Assembly: GCA_963756975.1 (NCBI GenBank)
Contig: CAVWPS010000002.1
Span: 930,001 to 994,000 of the forward strand
Direction of reading: 5' to 3'
DNA: 64,000 nt
Origin: CAVRQM01 sp963756975
GTDB lineage: Bacteria; Pseudomonadota; Alphaproteobacteria; Acetobacterales; Acetobacteraceae
The position numbers and the translations under genes are program-made. The notes beneath the pieces were generated by a model, which made no database searches, was not told the DNA's origin, and worked only from the letters and a program-made list of their open reading frames with translations. This document shows, piece after piece, positions 8,456-16,965 of the stretch; within the stretch, counting starts at the first letter, position 1; each line of letters begins with the position of its first letter.

Positions 8456-9144
8456 CCGGCCGCGCGCACGGTCCGCACGACATCCAGCTCGGTGTCGCCG
8501 TTGATCGACTTCCGCAAGCGGCGGATATGGACGTCGACCGTGCGCGGCTCGACGTGGATGTCCGGGCCCCAGACCGCGTCGAGCAGCTCCTCGCGGGAGA
8601 AGACCCGGCGCGGGTGCTGCATGAAGAATTCCAGCAGCCGGAACTCGGTCGGTCCCAGATGCACGGCGCGCGCGTTGCGCTGCACCCGGTGCGCCGCGAG
8701 GTCCATCGTGATGTCGTGGAACACCAGCCGCCCCTTGGCCGGCACCGCGTTCGCCCGCCGCAGCAGGGCGCGCATGCGGGCGAGCAGGCTGTCCATGCTG
8801 AACGGCTTGGTGATGTAGTCGTCGGCCCCGGTGTTCAGGCCGCGCACCGCGTCCTGATCTTCCGTGCGCGCGGTGACCATGATGACCGGCAGGTCGCGCG
8901 TCGCGGTGCGCCTGCGGATTTGCCGGCACACCTCGATCCCGCTCAGCACGGGCAGCATCCAGTCGAGCAGCACGATGTCCGGCTGCGCTTCCGCGATGCG
9001 GGTCAGCGCCTCCTGGCCATCGGCCGCCTCGTCGACGCGAAACCCCTGCTTCTCGAGGTTGTATCGCAGCATGGTCGCAAGCGGTGCCTCGTCCTCGACG
9101 ACGAGGACGAGCGGTTTCGATTGGGCGGACGGTGTCTCGCTCAT
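8428..9144 (-). CDS. phoB: Phosphate regulon response regulator PhoB
   Basis: PhoB is phosphorylated by PhoR under phosphate limitation and activates PHO-box promoters. The 238-aa protein has a receiver domain with the phosphoacceptor Asp at about residue 61 (DIVLLDWMLP), a Thr/Lys switch pair (MVTART and TKPFS) and an acidic pocket (VVEDE). An OmpR-type winged helix follows (LGPTEFRLLEFF, HVEPRTVDVHIRRLRK). It is last in a six-gene operon after phoU. No phoR kinase is present in the window. The start is the ATG at 9144. Confidence 0.94.
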   Translation of the reverse strand: MSETPSAQSKPLVLVVEDEAPLATMLRYNLEKQGFRVDEAADGQEALTRIAEAQPDIVLLDWMLPVLSGIEVCRQIRRRTATRDLPVIMVTARTEDQDAVRGLNTGADDYITKPFSMDSLLARMRALLRRANAVPAKGRLVFHDITMDLAAHRVQRNARAVHLGPTEFRLLEFFMQHPRRVFSREELLDAVWGPDIHVEPRTVDVHIRRLRKSINGDTELDVVRTVRAAGYALDTEPA

Positions 9145-9170
9145 CGGTGCGGCCTCGACGGTGTGTGGGG

Positions 9171-9890
9171 TTAATCGCGCGCGGGTCGGACGACGGCGTA
9201 GACGGACCGGTCGTCCTTGGGGCGGTTGTCGACCAGCGGTTCGCCCCGGGCGGCGAAATAGACCGTCTCGGCGACGTTGGTCGCGTGGTCGCCGATACGT
9301 TCGAGGTTTTTCGCGATGAACAGCAGGTGCGCGCACGGCGTGATGTTGCGCGGATCTTCCATCATGTAGGTCATCAGCTCGCGGAACAGGGCGGTGTAGA
9401 TCTCGTCGATGCCGGCATCCGAACGCCAGACCTCCATCGCGCGGTCGGCGTCGCGGTTCTCGACCGCGTCCAGGATCGATTTCAGGCTCTCCTGCACCAG
9501 CCGCACCATGTGCGCGAGGCCCGCGAGCGAGAACGGCAGCGAGAACTGCATCAGCACCATCGAGCGTTTCGCGACGTTGGCCGCGTAGTCGCCGATCCGT
9601 TCGAGGTCGCCGGTGATCTTCAGGCTCGACACGATCTGGCGCAAATCCTGCGCCATCGGCTGACGCAGCGCCAAGAGCTGCACCACGAACTGCTCGACCT
9701 CGCGCTCGATCGCGTCGACCGCCGGGTCGCTCTCGATCGCGCGGGCGGCGGCCACGCCGTCCCCGCTGATAACCGCCTGGCATGCGAGCGCCACCTGGTT
9801 TTCCACCATGCCGCCCATCTGCACGATGAGCTGCTGCAGCCGGGTCAGCTCGGCCTCGTAGCTTTTGACGATGTGCTGGGCGTCGGGCAT
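9171..9890 (-). CDS. phoU: Phosphate transport regulator PhoU
   Basis: PhoU links the PstSCAB transporter to the PhoR/PhoB system and damps signalling when phosphate is plentiful. The 239-aa helical protein has two PhoU repeats. Each carries the metal-binding helix pattern: LERIGDYAANVAKR in the first half and LERIGDHATNVAE in the second. The ATG at 9890 (MPDAQHIVKSYEAEL) matches the family; the frame continues five residues up to a TTG at 9905. It lies between pstB and phoB in the usual order. Confidence 0.94.
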   Translation of the reverse strand: MPDAQHIVKSYEAELTRLQQLIVQMGGMVENQVALACQAVISGDGVAAARAIESDPAVDAIEREVEQFVVQLLALRQPMAQDLRQIVSSLKITGDLERIGDYAANVAKRSMVLMQFSLPFSLAGLAHMVRLVQESLKSILDAVENRDADRAMEVWRSDAGIDEIYTALFRELMTYMMEDPRNITPCAHLLFIAKNLERIGDHATNVAETVYFAARGEPLVDNRPKDDRSVYAVVRPARD

Positions 9891-9925
9891 GCCGGGCGTC
9901 TCCAATTCTGTGTGGCGGCAGCCGG

Positions 9926-10912
9926 TTAGCCGAAGCGACCGGTGATGTATTCTTGCGTACGCTTCTGCGTCGGCGCGGTGAACATCTGCGCCGCCGAGCC
10001 GACCTCGACCAGTTCACCGAGGTAGAAGAAGGCGACCTGATCCGCGCAGCGCGCCGCCTGCTGCATGTTGTGCGTCACGATGGCGAGCGTGAAATCGTGC
10101 TTCAGCTCGTCGATCAGCTCCTCGACCTTCAGCGTGCTGATCGGATCGAGCGCGCTGGTCGGCTCATCGAGCAGGATCACCTCGGGCCGCGTCGCGATCG
10201 TGCGCGCGATGCACAACCGCTGCTGCTGGCCGCCGGACAGACCGGTCGCGGACGAGTTCAGCCGGTCGCGCACCTCACCCCACAGGGCCGCGCGGGTCAG
10301 CGACCACTCGACGCGCTCATCCATCTGCGACTTGTTCAGCTTCTCGTGCAGGCGAACGCCGAACGCGATGTTGTCGTAGATCGACATCGGGAACGGCGTC
10401 GGCTTCTGGAACACCATGCCGATCCGGCTGCGAAGCTGGTTCACGTCGACCTGCCCGCCGAGCACGTTCTCGCCGTCGAGCATCACCTCGCCCGTCGCGC
10501 GCTGGCCGGGATACAGGTCGTACATCCGGTTCAGCACCCGAAGCAGCGTCGACTTGCCGCAGCCGGACGGTCCGATCATGCCGGTCACCTGCTTTGCCGG
10601 CAGGTCGAGGTTGATCGATTTCAGCGCGCGGTTGGTGCCGTAGTAGAAATCGAGGTCGCGAACGGTGATGCGCGGCGTGTTCAGCTCGACGCGCGACTTG
10701 ACCTGCACCGAGCCGCTGCCCTCCGGCGAACGCCGGGCCTCGCTGCCCTGCGGCCTGGCGGCGGCCTGGGCGTCGGCCGCCGCCGTTCCGGGCAGGGTGG
10801 CCGCCGGGCTGGTGTCGCCGCCGGCCGGCTGCGCCGGGATCGGGCTGCCCTGTTCGGCCTGCGCCAGATGTTCCGGGTGCGCCCCGTCGATTGTTTGACC
10901 GCTCATGTGCAT
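9926..10912 (-). CDS. pstB: Phosphate ABC transporter ATP-binding protein PstB
   Basis: PstB is the ATPase of the high-affinity phosphate importer. It has Walker A GPSGCGKST, the Q loop in MVFQKPTPFP, signature LSGGQQQR, Walker B VILLDEPTSALDP and the switch His in VTHNMQQ. A GGGAG site stands six bases before the ATG at 10912, which supports that start. This gives 328 aa, about 70 more than a typical PstB. The extra N-terminal part is rich in Pro, Ala, Gly and Gln and looks disordered. It lies 10 bp after pstA. Confidence 0.93.
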   Translation of the reverse strand: MHMSGQTIDGAHPEHLAQAEQGSPIPAQPAGGDTSPAATLPGTAAADAQAAARPQGSEARRSPEGSGSVQVKSRVELNTPRITVRDLDFYYGTNRALKSINLDLPAKQVTGMIGPSGCGKSTLLRVLNRMYDLYPGQRATGEVMLDGENVLGGQVDVNQLRSRIGMVFQKPTPFPMSIYDNIAFGVRLHEKLNKSQMDERVEWSLTRAALWGEVRDRLNSSATGLSGGQQQRLCIARTIATRPEVILLDEPTSALDPISTLKVEELIDELKHDFTLAIVTHNMQQAARCADQVAFFYLGELVEVGSAAQMFTAPTQKRTQEYITGRFG

Positions 10913-10922
10913 CGTGCTCCCG

Positions 10923-11816
10923 CTACCGCCGCGTCCGTAGAACGACACGGGCGATGATGTTCAGCGCCAGCACGCCGAAGGTGATCAGCAGCGCGCCCAC
11001 CCAGGCGAGCTGCACCGAAGCCTCGTCCGGAAAGACGGCGAATTTATAGATCGCGACCGGCAGGCTCGCCATGGCGCTGCCGAGGTCGGTGGACCAGTTA
11101 TCGTTGCCGAAGCTCGTGAACAGCAGCGGCGCCGTCTCGCCGGCCACGCGCGCGATGGCCAGCAGCACGCCGGTCGCGATGCCGCTCAACGCGGCGCGGT
11201 AGCAGATGAAGACGATCGACTTCCACTTCGGCGCACCCAGTGCGACGGCGGCTTCGCGCAGCGCCACCGGGATCAGCCGCAGCATGTCCTCGGTCGTGCG
11301 GATGACGATCGGCACGACGATGACGGCCAGCGCGCATCCGCCGGCCAGCCCGGAATAGGCGTGGCCCGGGCGCAGCGCGTTGAAGATGTTGAACACGAAC
11401 AAGCCGATCAGGATCGACGGCGCCGATAGCAGCACGTCCGACACGAACCGCACCGCGCCGCCGAGCGGCGTGTCGCGGGCGTATTCCGACAGATACGTGC
11501 CGACCATGATGCCGATCGGCGTGCCGATCGCCGTGCCGATCCCGGCCTGGATCAGGCTGCCGACAATCGCGTTCAGCAGGCCGCGATCGGGGTCCGAGGT
11601 CGAATGGGTGAACACGACGGGCGACAGGCCGCCGACGCCCAGCGACAGCAGCGTCCAGAGGATCGACAGCAGGAAGCCGAGACCGACGATCGTGGCCAGC
11701 ACGCACAGGATGCGCACGATCGTGTCGCTGCGTTGCCGCCCGCGCGACATGCGGGTGGCGACACGCTCGTCGCGGCGCGGCCCGATGCCGGTCGTGGTTC
11801 CGATCACGGCGCTCAT
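10923..11816 (-). CDS. pstA: Phosphate ABC transporter permease PstA
   Basis: PstA is one of the two membrane subunits of the phosphate importer. The 297-aa protein has about six hydrophobic segments, including LCVLATIVGLGFLLSILW near residue 40 and ILIGLFVFNIF mid-protein. The EAA loop that contacts PstB appears as REAAVALGAPKWKSI. The start ATG at 11816 overlaps the pstC stop in an ATGA, so translation is coupled. A 35-residue cytoplasmic head precedes the first helix. Confidence 0.92.
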   Translation of the reverse strand: MSAVIGTTTGIGPRRDERVATRMSRGRQRSDTIVRILCVLATIVGLGFLLSILWTLLSLGVGGLSPVVFTHSTSDPDRGLLNAIVGSLIQAGIGTAIGTPIGIMVGTYLSEYARDTPLGGAVRFVSDVLLSAPSILIGLFVFNIFNALRPGHAYSGLAGGCALAVIVVPIVIRTTEDMLRLIPVALREAAVALGAPKWKSIVFICYRAALSGIATGVLLAIARVAGETAPLLFTSFGNDNWSTDLGSAMASLPVAIYKFAVFPDEASVQLAWVGALLITFGVLALNIIARVVLRTRR

Positions 11817-12773
11817 GCGCGCGCGCCGGGGCGCAGCAGCAGGCGCGAGATGGCGAGCACGATGAACGAAATCACGAACAGGATGAACCCGAGTGCCAGC
11901 AGCGACGACAGCTTGATGCCGCCCGCCTCGCCGAACTCGAGCGCGATCTTCGACGCGATCGTGTTGCCGGAGCCGAACAGGTTGGCGCTGAACCGGTCCG
12001 CGTTGCCGATCACGAACGTGACCGCCATCGTCTCGCCGAGCGCCCGCCCGAGGCCGAGCATGATGCCGCCCACGACCGACGAGCGGGTATACGGGACGAC
12101 CACGCCGCGGAGGACTTCCCACCGCGTGCAGCCGACGCCGTACGCACTCTCCTTGTAGACGTCGGGCACGGTCAGGAACACGTCGCGCATCGTCGCCGCG
12201 ATGAACGGAATGATCATGACGGCCAGGATGATCGCGGCCGTGAACAGGCCGGTCCCGCGCGGCGGGCCGGTGAACAGATCCTGCAGCACCGGGATGCCGT
12301 CGAACGTGTCGACGATGTGCGGCTTGACGTAGTCCGACATGAGTCGGGACGATCACCGCGACGCCCCACATGCCGTAGATGATCGACGGCACGGCCGCGA
12401 GCAGCTCGACCGCGGTGCCGACCGGGCGGCGCATCCATTGCGGTGCGATCTCGGTCAGAAACACCGCGATGCCGAACGCGAGCGGCACGGCCAGCAGCAG
12501 CGCCATCACCGACGTGATCAGGGTGCCGTAGATCGGGACCCACGCGCCGTAGATGTCGTTGCGCGGGTCCCAGTCCGTGTTGACCAGGAAGTTCGCCCCG
12601 AACGTCTTGAACGCCGGCAGCGCGCCGACGAACAGCGAGACGATCAGGGCGGTCAGCAACACCAGCACCAGCACGCCGGACCCGGTCGCGAGGCCCGCGA
12701 AAATCCGGTCGCCGGCCCCGCTCGCGTGGGGACGGTGACCGGCTGGCGCCGTCGTCTTGATCGCCTGGCTCAA
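11813..12773 (-). CDS. pstC: Phosphate ABC transporter permease PstC (apparent frameshift)
   Basis: PstC is the other membrane subunit of the phosphate importer. The first 145 residues (MSQAIKTTAPAG through IYGMWGVAVIVP) read in one frame. The rest (LMSDYVKPHIVDTF through LLLRPGARA) reads in another. The switch point is one extra base at about 12344, between the CCG and CTC codons. The 961-nt span is 3n+1. Joined, the product is a normal PstC with six membrane segments and the EAA-loop motif ESAYGVGCTRWEVLRG. The start appears to be the TTG at 12773, 16 bp after pstS. A sequence error is more likely than a pseudogene, since the rest of the operon is intact. Confidence 0.88.
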
Positions 12774-12788
12774 TGGACGGTCCGGAGC

Positions 12789-13835
12789 CTACTTGAACAC
12801 CGCCGCGCCGTCCGGACCCTTGATCTGGCTCTTCCACTCGGCGCGGACCTGGTCCTGCACGGCTTTCGGCAGCGGGATGTAGTCGATCTCGCGGGCCATG
12901 GCCGAACCGTTGGTGAACGCCCAGTCGAACATCCGCAGCACGCCGTCCGTCTTGGCCGGGTCCTTCGGCGCGGCCGGAACCAGCACGAAGGTCGGCGTCA
13001 CGATCGGCCAGCTGTTGGCGCCGGGTTCGTCCAAAATGCTGACCGCGAAGTTCTCGCTGTGCGACCAGTCGGCCTTGGCGGCGGCTTCGTCGAACGTCGC
13101 CATCGTCGGCGCGACGAACTGGCCGTCATGCGCCTTCAGCATCGTGGTCGGGATGTTGTTCTGCGCGGCATACGAGAACTCGACGTAACCGATGCCGCCC
13201 TTCACCTGACGGACCGCCTGGGCGACGCCGTTGCTGTTGTTCGCACCGTCGCCGGCCGGCCACTTCACGCTGGTGCCGGCGCCGACGACCTTGTTCCAGT
13301 CCGGCGAGACCTTCGCGAGATAGGACGTGAACACGAACGTCGTGCCCGAGGCGTCCGCGCGATAGACCGGCGCGATCGAGATCGACGGCAGCTTGACGCC
13401 CTTGTTGAGGGCCGCGATCGCCTTGTCGTTCCACTTGACGATGTCGCCCTGGTAGATCGCGGCGAGTGTCGCCCCGTCGAGCTTCAGGGTGCCGTCCTTC
13501 ACGCCCGGCACGTTGGCCATGATGACCACCGCGCCCATCGCGGACGGGAACTGGACCAGGTGCGCGGCGGCCAGCTTGTCGGCCGCGACCGGCGCGTCCG
13601 ACGCGCCGAAATCGACGTTACCGCCGGTGATCGCCTTCACGCCCGCGCCCGACCCGACCGACTGATAGTTCAGTTCGACGCCGACCGGACCCTTCGCCGC
13701 ACCGCCCCACTTCCCATAGAGGGGAGCGGCGAACGAGCTGCCGGCACCGGTGATCTGAACGGTCTGCGCGGAGGCCGCGAGCGGGCAGAACGCTACGGCG
13801 ACGGCACCCGCCATCAGCCATGATTTCACGGACAT
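12789..13835 (-). CDS. pstS: Phosphate-binding periplasmic protein PstS
   Basis: PstS captures phosphate in the periplasm and delivers it to PstCA. The 348-aa precursor has a signal peptide ending near ASAQTV at about residue 24. The phosphate-loop motifs are ITGAGSSFAAPLYGKW, GSGAGVKAI, FGASDAP and RADASGTTFVFTSYL. A strong AAGGAG site stands six bases before the ATG at 13835, so the upstream in-frame Met residues are not used. It is the first gene of the pst operon, 75 bp downstream of a PHO box. Confidence 0.95.
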   Translation of the reverse strand: MSVKSWLMAGAVAVAFCPLAASAQTVQITGAGSSFAAPLYGKWGGAAKGPVGVELNYQSVGSGAGVKAITGGNVDFGASDAPVAADKLAAAHLVQFPSAMGAVVIMANVPGVKDGTLKLDGATLAAIYQGDIVKWNDKAIAALNKGVKLPSISIAPVYRADASGTTFVFTSYLAKVSPDWNKVVGAGTSVKWPAGDGANNSNGVAQAVRQVKGGIGYVEFSYAAQNNIPTTMLKAHDGQFVAPTMATFDEAAAKADWSHSENFAVSILDEPGANSWPIVTPTFVLVPAAPKDPAKTDGVLRMFDWAFTNGSAMAREIDYIPLPKAVQDQVRAEWKSQIKGPDGAAVFK

Positions 13836-13910
13836 CGAATGCTCCTTGCGCTGCATGGTCCGACGAGGACCCGCCTGCACGGGGCCTTAGCGCCCGAAGG
13901 CGACGCTCGC

Positions 13911-13939
13911 GTTGCAGTTCGATGAAGGTTATGTGACAG
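13911..13939 (-). promoter_or_regulatory. PHO box with three 11-bp repeats upstream of pstS
   Basis: On the minus strand three heptamers recur every 11 bp: CTGTCAC, CCTTCAT and CTGCAAC, separated by ATAA and CGAA. The first matches the PhoB-site consensus (CTGTCAT) closely and the others partly. The array ends about 75 bp before the pstS ATG and overlaps the stop codon of cysI. The spacing fits PhoB dimers bound in tandem. Binding is inferred. Confidence 0.7.
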
Positions 13940-15624
13940 CCGCCGAGAGGGCCAGCAATGTGTCGCGCCCGAGACGGTTGCAGAAATCGCCGAACCCCTC
14001 CCCGGCAGCCCGGTCCCGGGCGAACGCGGCGGCGATTGGGGCCAGCGCGGCCCCGATTTGCTGCTCGGGCAGCCGGTCGTGCAGCCGGAACGACAGGCGC
14101 GTGCCCTCGAAATCCCCGCCGACGTACAGCGCGTACAGACCCCGGAACCCGCCCGACCAAGCCGATATCGCCCGCGTAGGACCGCGCGCAGCCGTTCGGA
14201 CAGCCGGTGATCCGCAGGCTGATCCGCTCGCCCGACAGCCCGCTCGCCGCCAGCGCCGCCTCGATCTGGGCCACCAGCGGCCCGCGCGCCCGCTCCGCCT
14301 CGGTCAGCGCGAGGCCGCAGGTCGGCAGCGCGGGGCACGCGAGGGTCCAGCGCTCGAGCATCGTCAGGTCCTCGCGCAGCTTGACCCCGTGCTCGCGCAG
14401 CGCCGCCTCGATGGCCGGGCGATCGGCGTCGGCGACATCGGACAGCAGGATGTCCTGTTGCGGCGTCATGATCGGGGTCGGTGCCCACCGCGTCATGATC
14501 TCGCGCAGCGCGGTCCGCAGCTTGTGGTCGGCGGTATCGTCGATCCGCCCCGAGGCGACCGGCACACCAAGCCACCAGCGTCCGTCGCCCTGCTCGTGCC
14601 AGCCGAGATGATCGGGCACGGACAGCGGCGGCGTCTCCAGCACCGGATCGAGCGGACGGCCGAGATACGGCGTCAGCGCTTCGAGGAACCAGGCCGTGCC
14701 AAGATCCGCGATCACGTATTTCAGCCGCGCCCGCCGCCGGTCGGACCGGTTGCCGTTGTCGCGCTGCAGCCGGATCACCGCCTCGCACACGGCGAGCAAC
14801 TCGTCCGGGCCGACCGAGCCCACGATGTCGGCGATGCGCGGGAAGGTGTTCGGCTTGTTGTGCGTCATGCCGAGGCCGCCACCGACGGCGATGTTGTACC
14901 CGACCAGCTTTTCGTCGCGCCAGACGGCGATGATGCCGAGATCGTTGGTCAGCACGTCGATCGTGTTATCGCCCGGCACCGCGATGCCGATCTTGAACTT
15001 CCTGGGCAGATAGGTGTCGCCGTACAGCGGCTCGTGCTCGTCGCTGCCGTCGCCGGTCTCCTCGCCGAGGAAGATCTGGTGGTACGCGCGGCTTTTCGGC
15101 AGCAGCGCCTCGCTCAGCATTCGCGCGTCGGCGATCAGCCGGTTGTGCACCGGGTCGTCGATCGGGGCCGGGGTCGACATCACGTTGCGGACCACGTCGC
15201 CGCACGCCGCCTGCGTCGTCAGCAGGGCCGCGTGAATGCGCTCGATCGTCGGCTTCAGCTCGCCCTTGATGATGCCGTGGAACTGCACGCCCTGCCGCGT
15301 GGTGATGCGGATCGAGTCGTTGGCGAACTCGCCCGCCACCTCGTCCAGCGCCAGATACTGTTCGGCCGTCAGACGCCCGCCGGGCATCCGCACGCGCAGC
15401 ATGAACTGGTACTCTTTCTCCTCGCCCCGCTGCTTGCGCGCGGTCGCGGTGTCGCGGTCGAACTGCTCGTAGCTGCCGTGGAATTTCAGCAGGTTGTAGC
15501 CGTCCTCCGACACCTGGATGCCGGGGGCGGCAAGCTCGGCCGCGAGGTCGCCGCGCAGGTGGCGGCTATTGGCCTTCAGCGTCTCGACGCCGGACAGTTT
15601 CGGAGGGATCACGCCATCGGGCAT
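13929..15624 (-). CDS. cysI: Sulfite reductase hemoprotein CysI (apparent frameshift)
   Basis: CysI reduces sulfite to sulfide, or is a close ferredoxin-type relative, using siroheme and a 4Fe-4S cluster. The cluster cysteines are visible as ACPALPTCG and TGCPNGC. Upstream are the ferredoxin-like half-domain (TTRQGVQFHG) and DVVRNVMSTP. After GLVGRVPG the frame breaks: a single extra base at about 14139, next to a run of four G on the coding strand, moves the expected LYALYVGGDFEG and the C-terminal tail into the next frame. The 1696-nt span is 3n+1. Joined length is about 564 aa, normal for the family. No flavoprotein partner is adjacent. Confidence 0.87.
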
Positions 15625-15665
15625 CGTCTAAGTCCTGTGTGAATAGCGAGAACCCCTCACCCCGG

Positions 15666-15688
15666 CCCTCTCCCGCAAGGGGAGAGGG
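15666..15688. repeat. Extragenic palindrome CCCTCTCCC-GCAAG-GGGAGAGGG
   Basis: A perfect nine-base stem with a five-base loop lies between the peroxiredoxin stop and the cysI start. The flanks (CCCCTCACCCCGG on the left) match a short palindromic element widely scattered between genes in proteobacteria. It may stop or stabilise the peroxiredoxin transcript, but no T-run follows it. Only one copy is seen in this window. Confidence 0.6.
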
Positions 15689-15696
15689 AGAAGAGG

Positions 15697-16338
15697 TCAG
15701 CGCGGCAAGGGCGGCTGGTCGACCATGCGGAGATACGGCTTCAGCTCGGTCCAGCCGTTCGGAAACCGCTTCTTCGCGTCCTCATTGCTCATGCTGGGCG
15801 AAATGATGACCTGCTTGCCGTCGGTCCAGTTCGCGGGCGTGGACACCTTGTGCGCGTCCGTCAGCTGCAACGCGTCGATCACGCGCAGGATTTCCTCGAA
15901 ATTGCGGCCCGTGCTCGGCGGATAGGTGAGCATCAGCCGCACCTTCTTGTTCGGGTCGATGACGAACACCGCGCGAACCGTCACCGACGCGTCGGCCTCC
16001 GGGTGGACCATGCCGTACAGGTCGGACACCTTGCGGTCGGAATCGGCGAGCAGCGGGAAGTTCAGGCGCTGGCCCTGCGTCTCCTGGATGTCGTCGTCCC
16101 ACTTGCCGTGGCTGTCGACGGGGTCGACCGACAGGCCGATGACCTTGACGTGCCGCTTCTCCCACTCCGGCTTCAGCCGGGCGACCTCGGCCAGTTCCGT
16201 CGTGCAGACCGGGGTGAAGTCGCGCGGGTGGCTGAACAGCACGCCCCAGCTATCGCCGAGGTAGTCGTGCAGGCGAATGCGCCCGACCGAGCTGTCCTGT
16301 TCGAAATCGGGCGCGATCTGGCCGAGTTGAATGCTCAT
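15697..16338 (-). CDS. 1-Cys peroxiredoxin (Prx6 type)
   Basis: This cytoplasmic thiol peroxidase reduces hydrogen peroxide and organic peroxides. The 213-aa protein has the peroxidatic Cys45 in DFTPVCTTE, the motif Arg in VRAVFVIDPNKKVRLML, and the long C-terminal extension (VIISPSMSNEDAKKRFP) that marks the Prx6 group. No resolving Cys is seen in the C-terminal half, as expected for a 1-Cys enzyme. The ATG at 16338 (MSIQLGQIAPDF) is the family start. It sits among sulfur-assimilation genes. Confidence 0.92.
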   Translation of the reverse strand: MSIQLGQIAPDFEQDSSVGRIRLHDYLGDSWGVLFSHPRDFTPVCTTELAEVARLKPEWEKRHVKVIGLSVDPVDSHGKWDDDIQETQGQRLNFPLLADSDRKVSDLYGMVHPEADASVTVRAVFVIDPNKKVRLMLTYPPSTGRNFEEILRVIDALQLTDAHKVSTPANWTDGKQVIISPSMSNEDAKKRFPNGWTELKPYLRMVDQPPLPR

Positions 16339-16421
16339 GGAAGTTCCCGTTGCTGCTGGTCGCCGGTAAAAAACACGTCGTGCGGGCGCGGTCAAAGTCA
16401 ACCACGATCGTGCGACGTAAA

Positions 16422-16883
16422 TCAGATGGCGAAGCTGATCGGCTCCGCGGCCGGGCGTCGCAAGCCGGCCGCCGTGGCCCGCCGCAACAGATCGTCGAGC
16501 GTGAGGCCGGCCAGCCGCGCCGTCGCCTGCTCGTCGAGCTCGCGCCATAGCCCTTCGACCACGACCTCCTGCAGCCGGCCGCCCGGCCCCTCGGACGCCG
16601 CCAGCGGATCGGCCGGCTCCCCGGCGACCGCCACGGACACGACCTCGCTGGCCAGGATGTCGCGACGCGGCCGGCCGAGGCGGTAGCCGCCGCGCGGCCC
16701 GCGCACGCTTTCCAGCAATCCGGCTCGTGACAGCTGCTGCAACAGCGGCTCCATGCCGCGCCGGGCCAGGCCGATCCGCTCGGCGATGTCGGCGGCGCTG
16801 ACGGTCGCGGTGCGGCCGGCGTGGAACGCGACGTCGAGCATGATCGTCACCGCCACCATCGCGCGGTCCCGCCTGATCAACAT
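16422..16883 (-). CDS. Rrf2-family transcriptional regulator without cluster cysteines
   Basis: Rrf2 proteins are winged-helix dimers that control iron-sulfur, iron or cysteine genes. The 153-aa protein has the family N terminus (AMVAVTIMLDVAFHAG), the recognition region IAERIGLARRGMEPLLQQLSRAGLLES and the wing VRGPRGGYRLGR. The three cysteines that hold the cluster in IscR-like members are absent, and the whole protein has no cysteine. It is divergent from cysK across a short gap, which suggests CymR-like control of cysteine synthesis. The ligand is unknown. Confidence 0.88.
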   Translation of the reverse strand: MLIRRDRAMVAVTIMLDVAFHAGRTATVSAADIAERIGLARRGMEPLLQQLSRAGLLESVRGPRGGYRLGRPRRDILASEVVSVAVAGEPADPLAASEGPGGRLQEVVVEGLWRELDEQATARLAGLTLDDLLRRATAAGLRRPAAEPISFAI

Positions 16884-16965
16884 TGCAGCGACTCCCCCCG
16901 GTGACCCGACTCTAAATCACGGTGGATAGTTGTGGTAAGCCGGCCGCGCGCGCAAGTATCCGGCC

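Noticed and set aside
12339..13823. Long plus-strand frame opposite pstS and pstC
   Set aside because: Composition is Arg/His/Asp-rich and featureless; pstS and pstC on the other strand are unmistakable.
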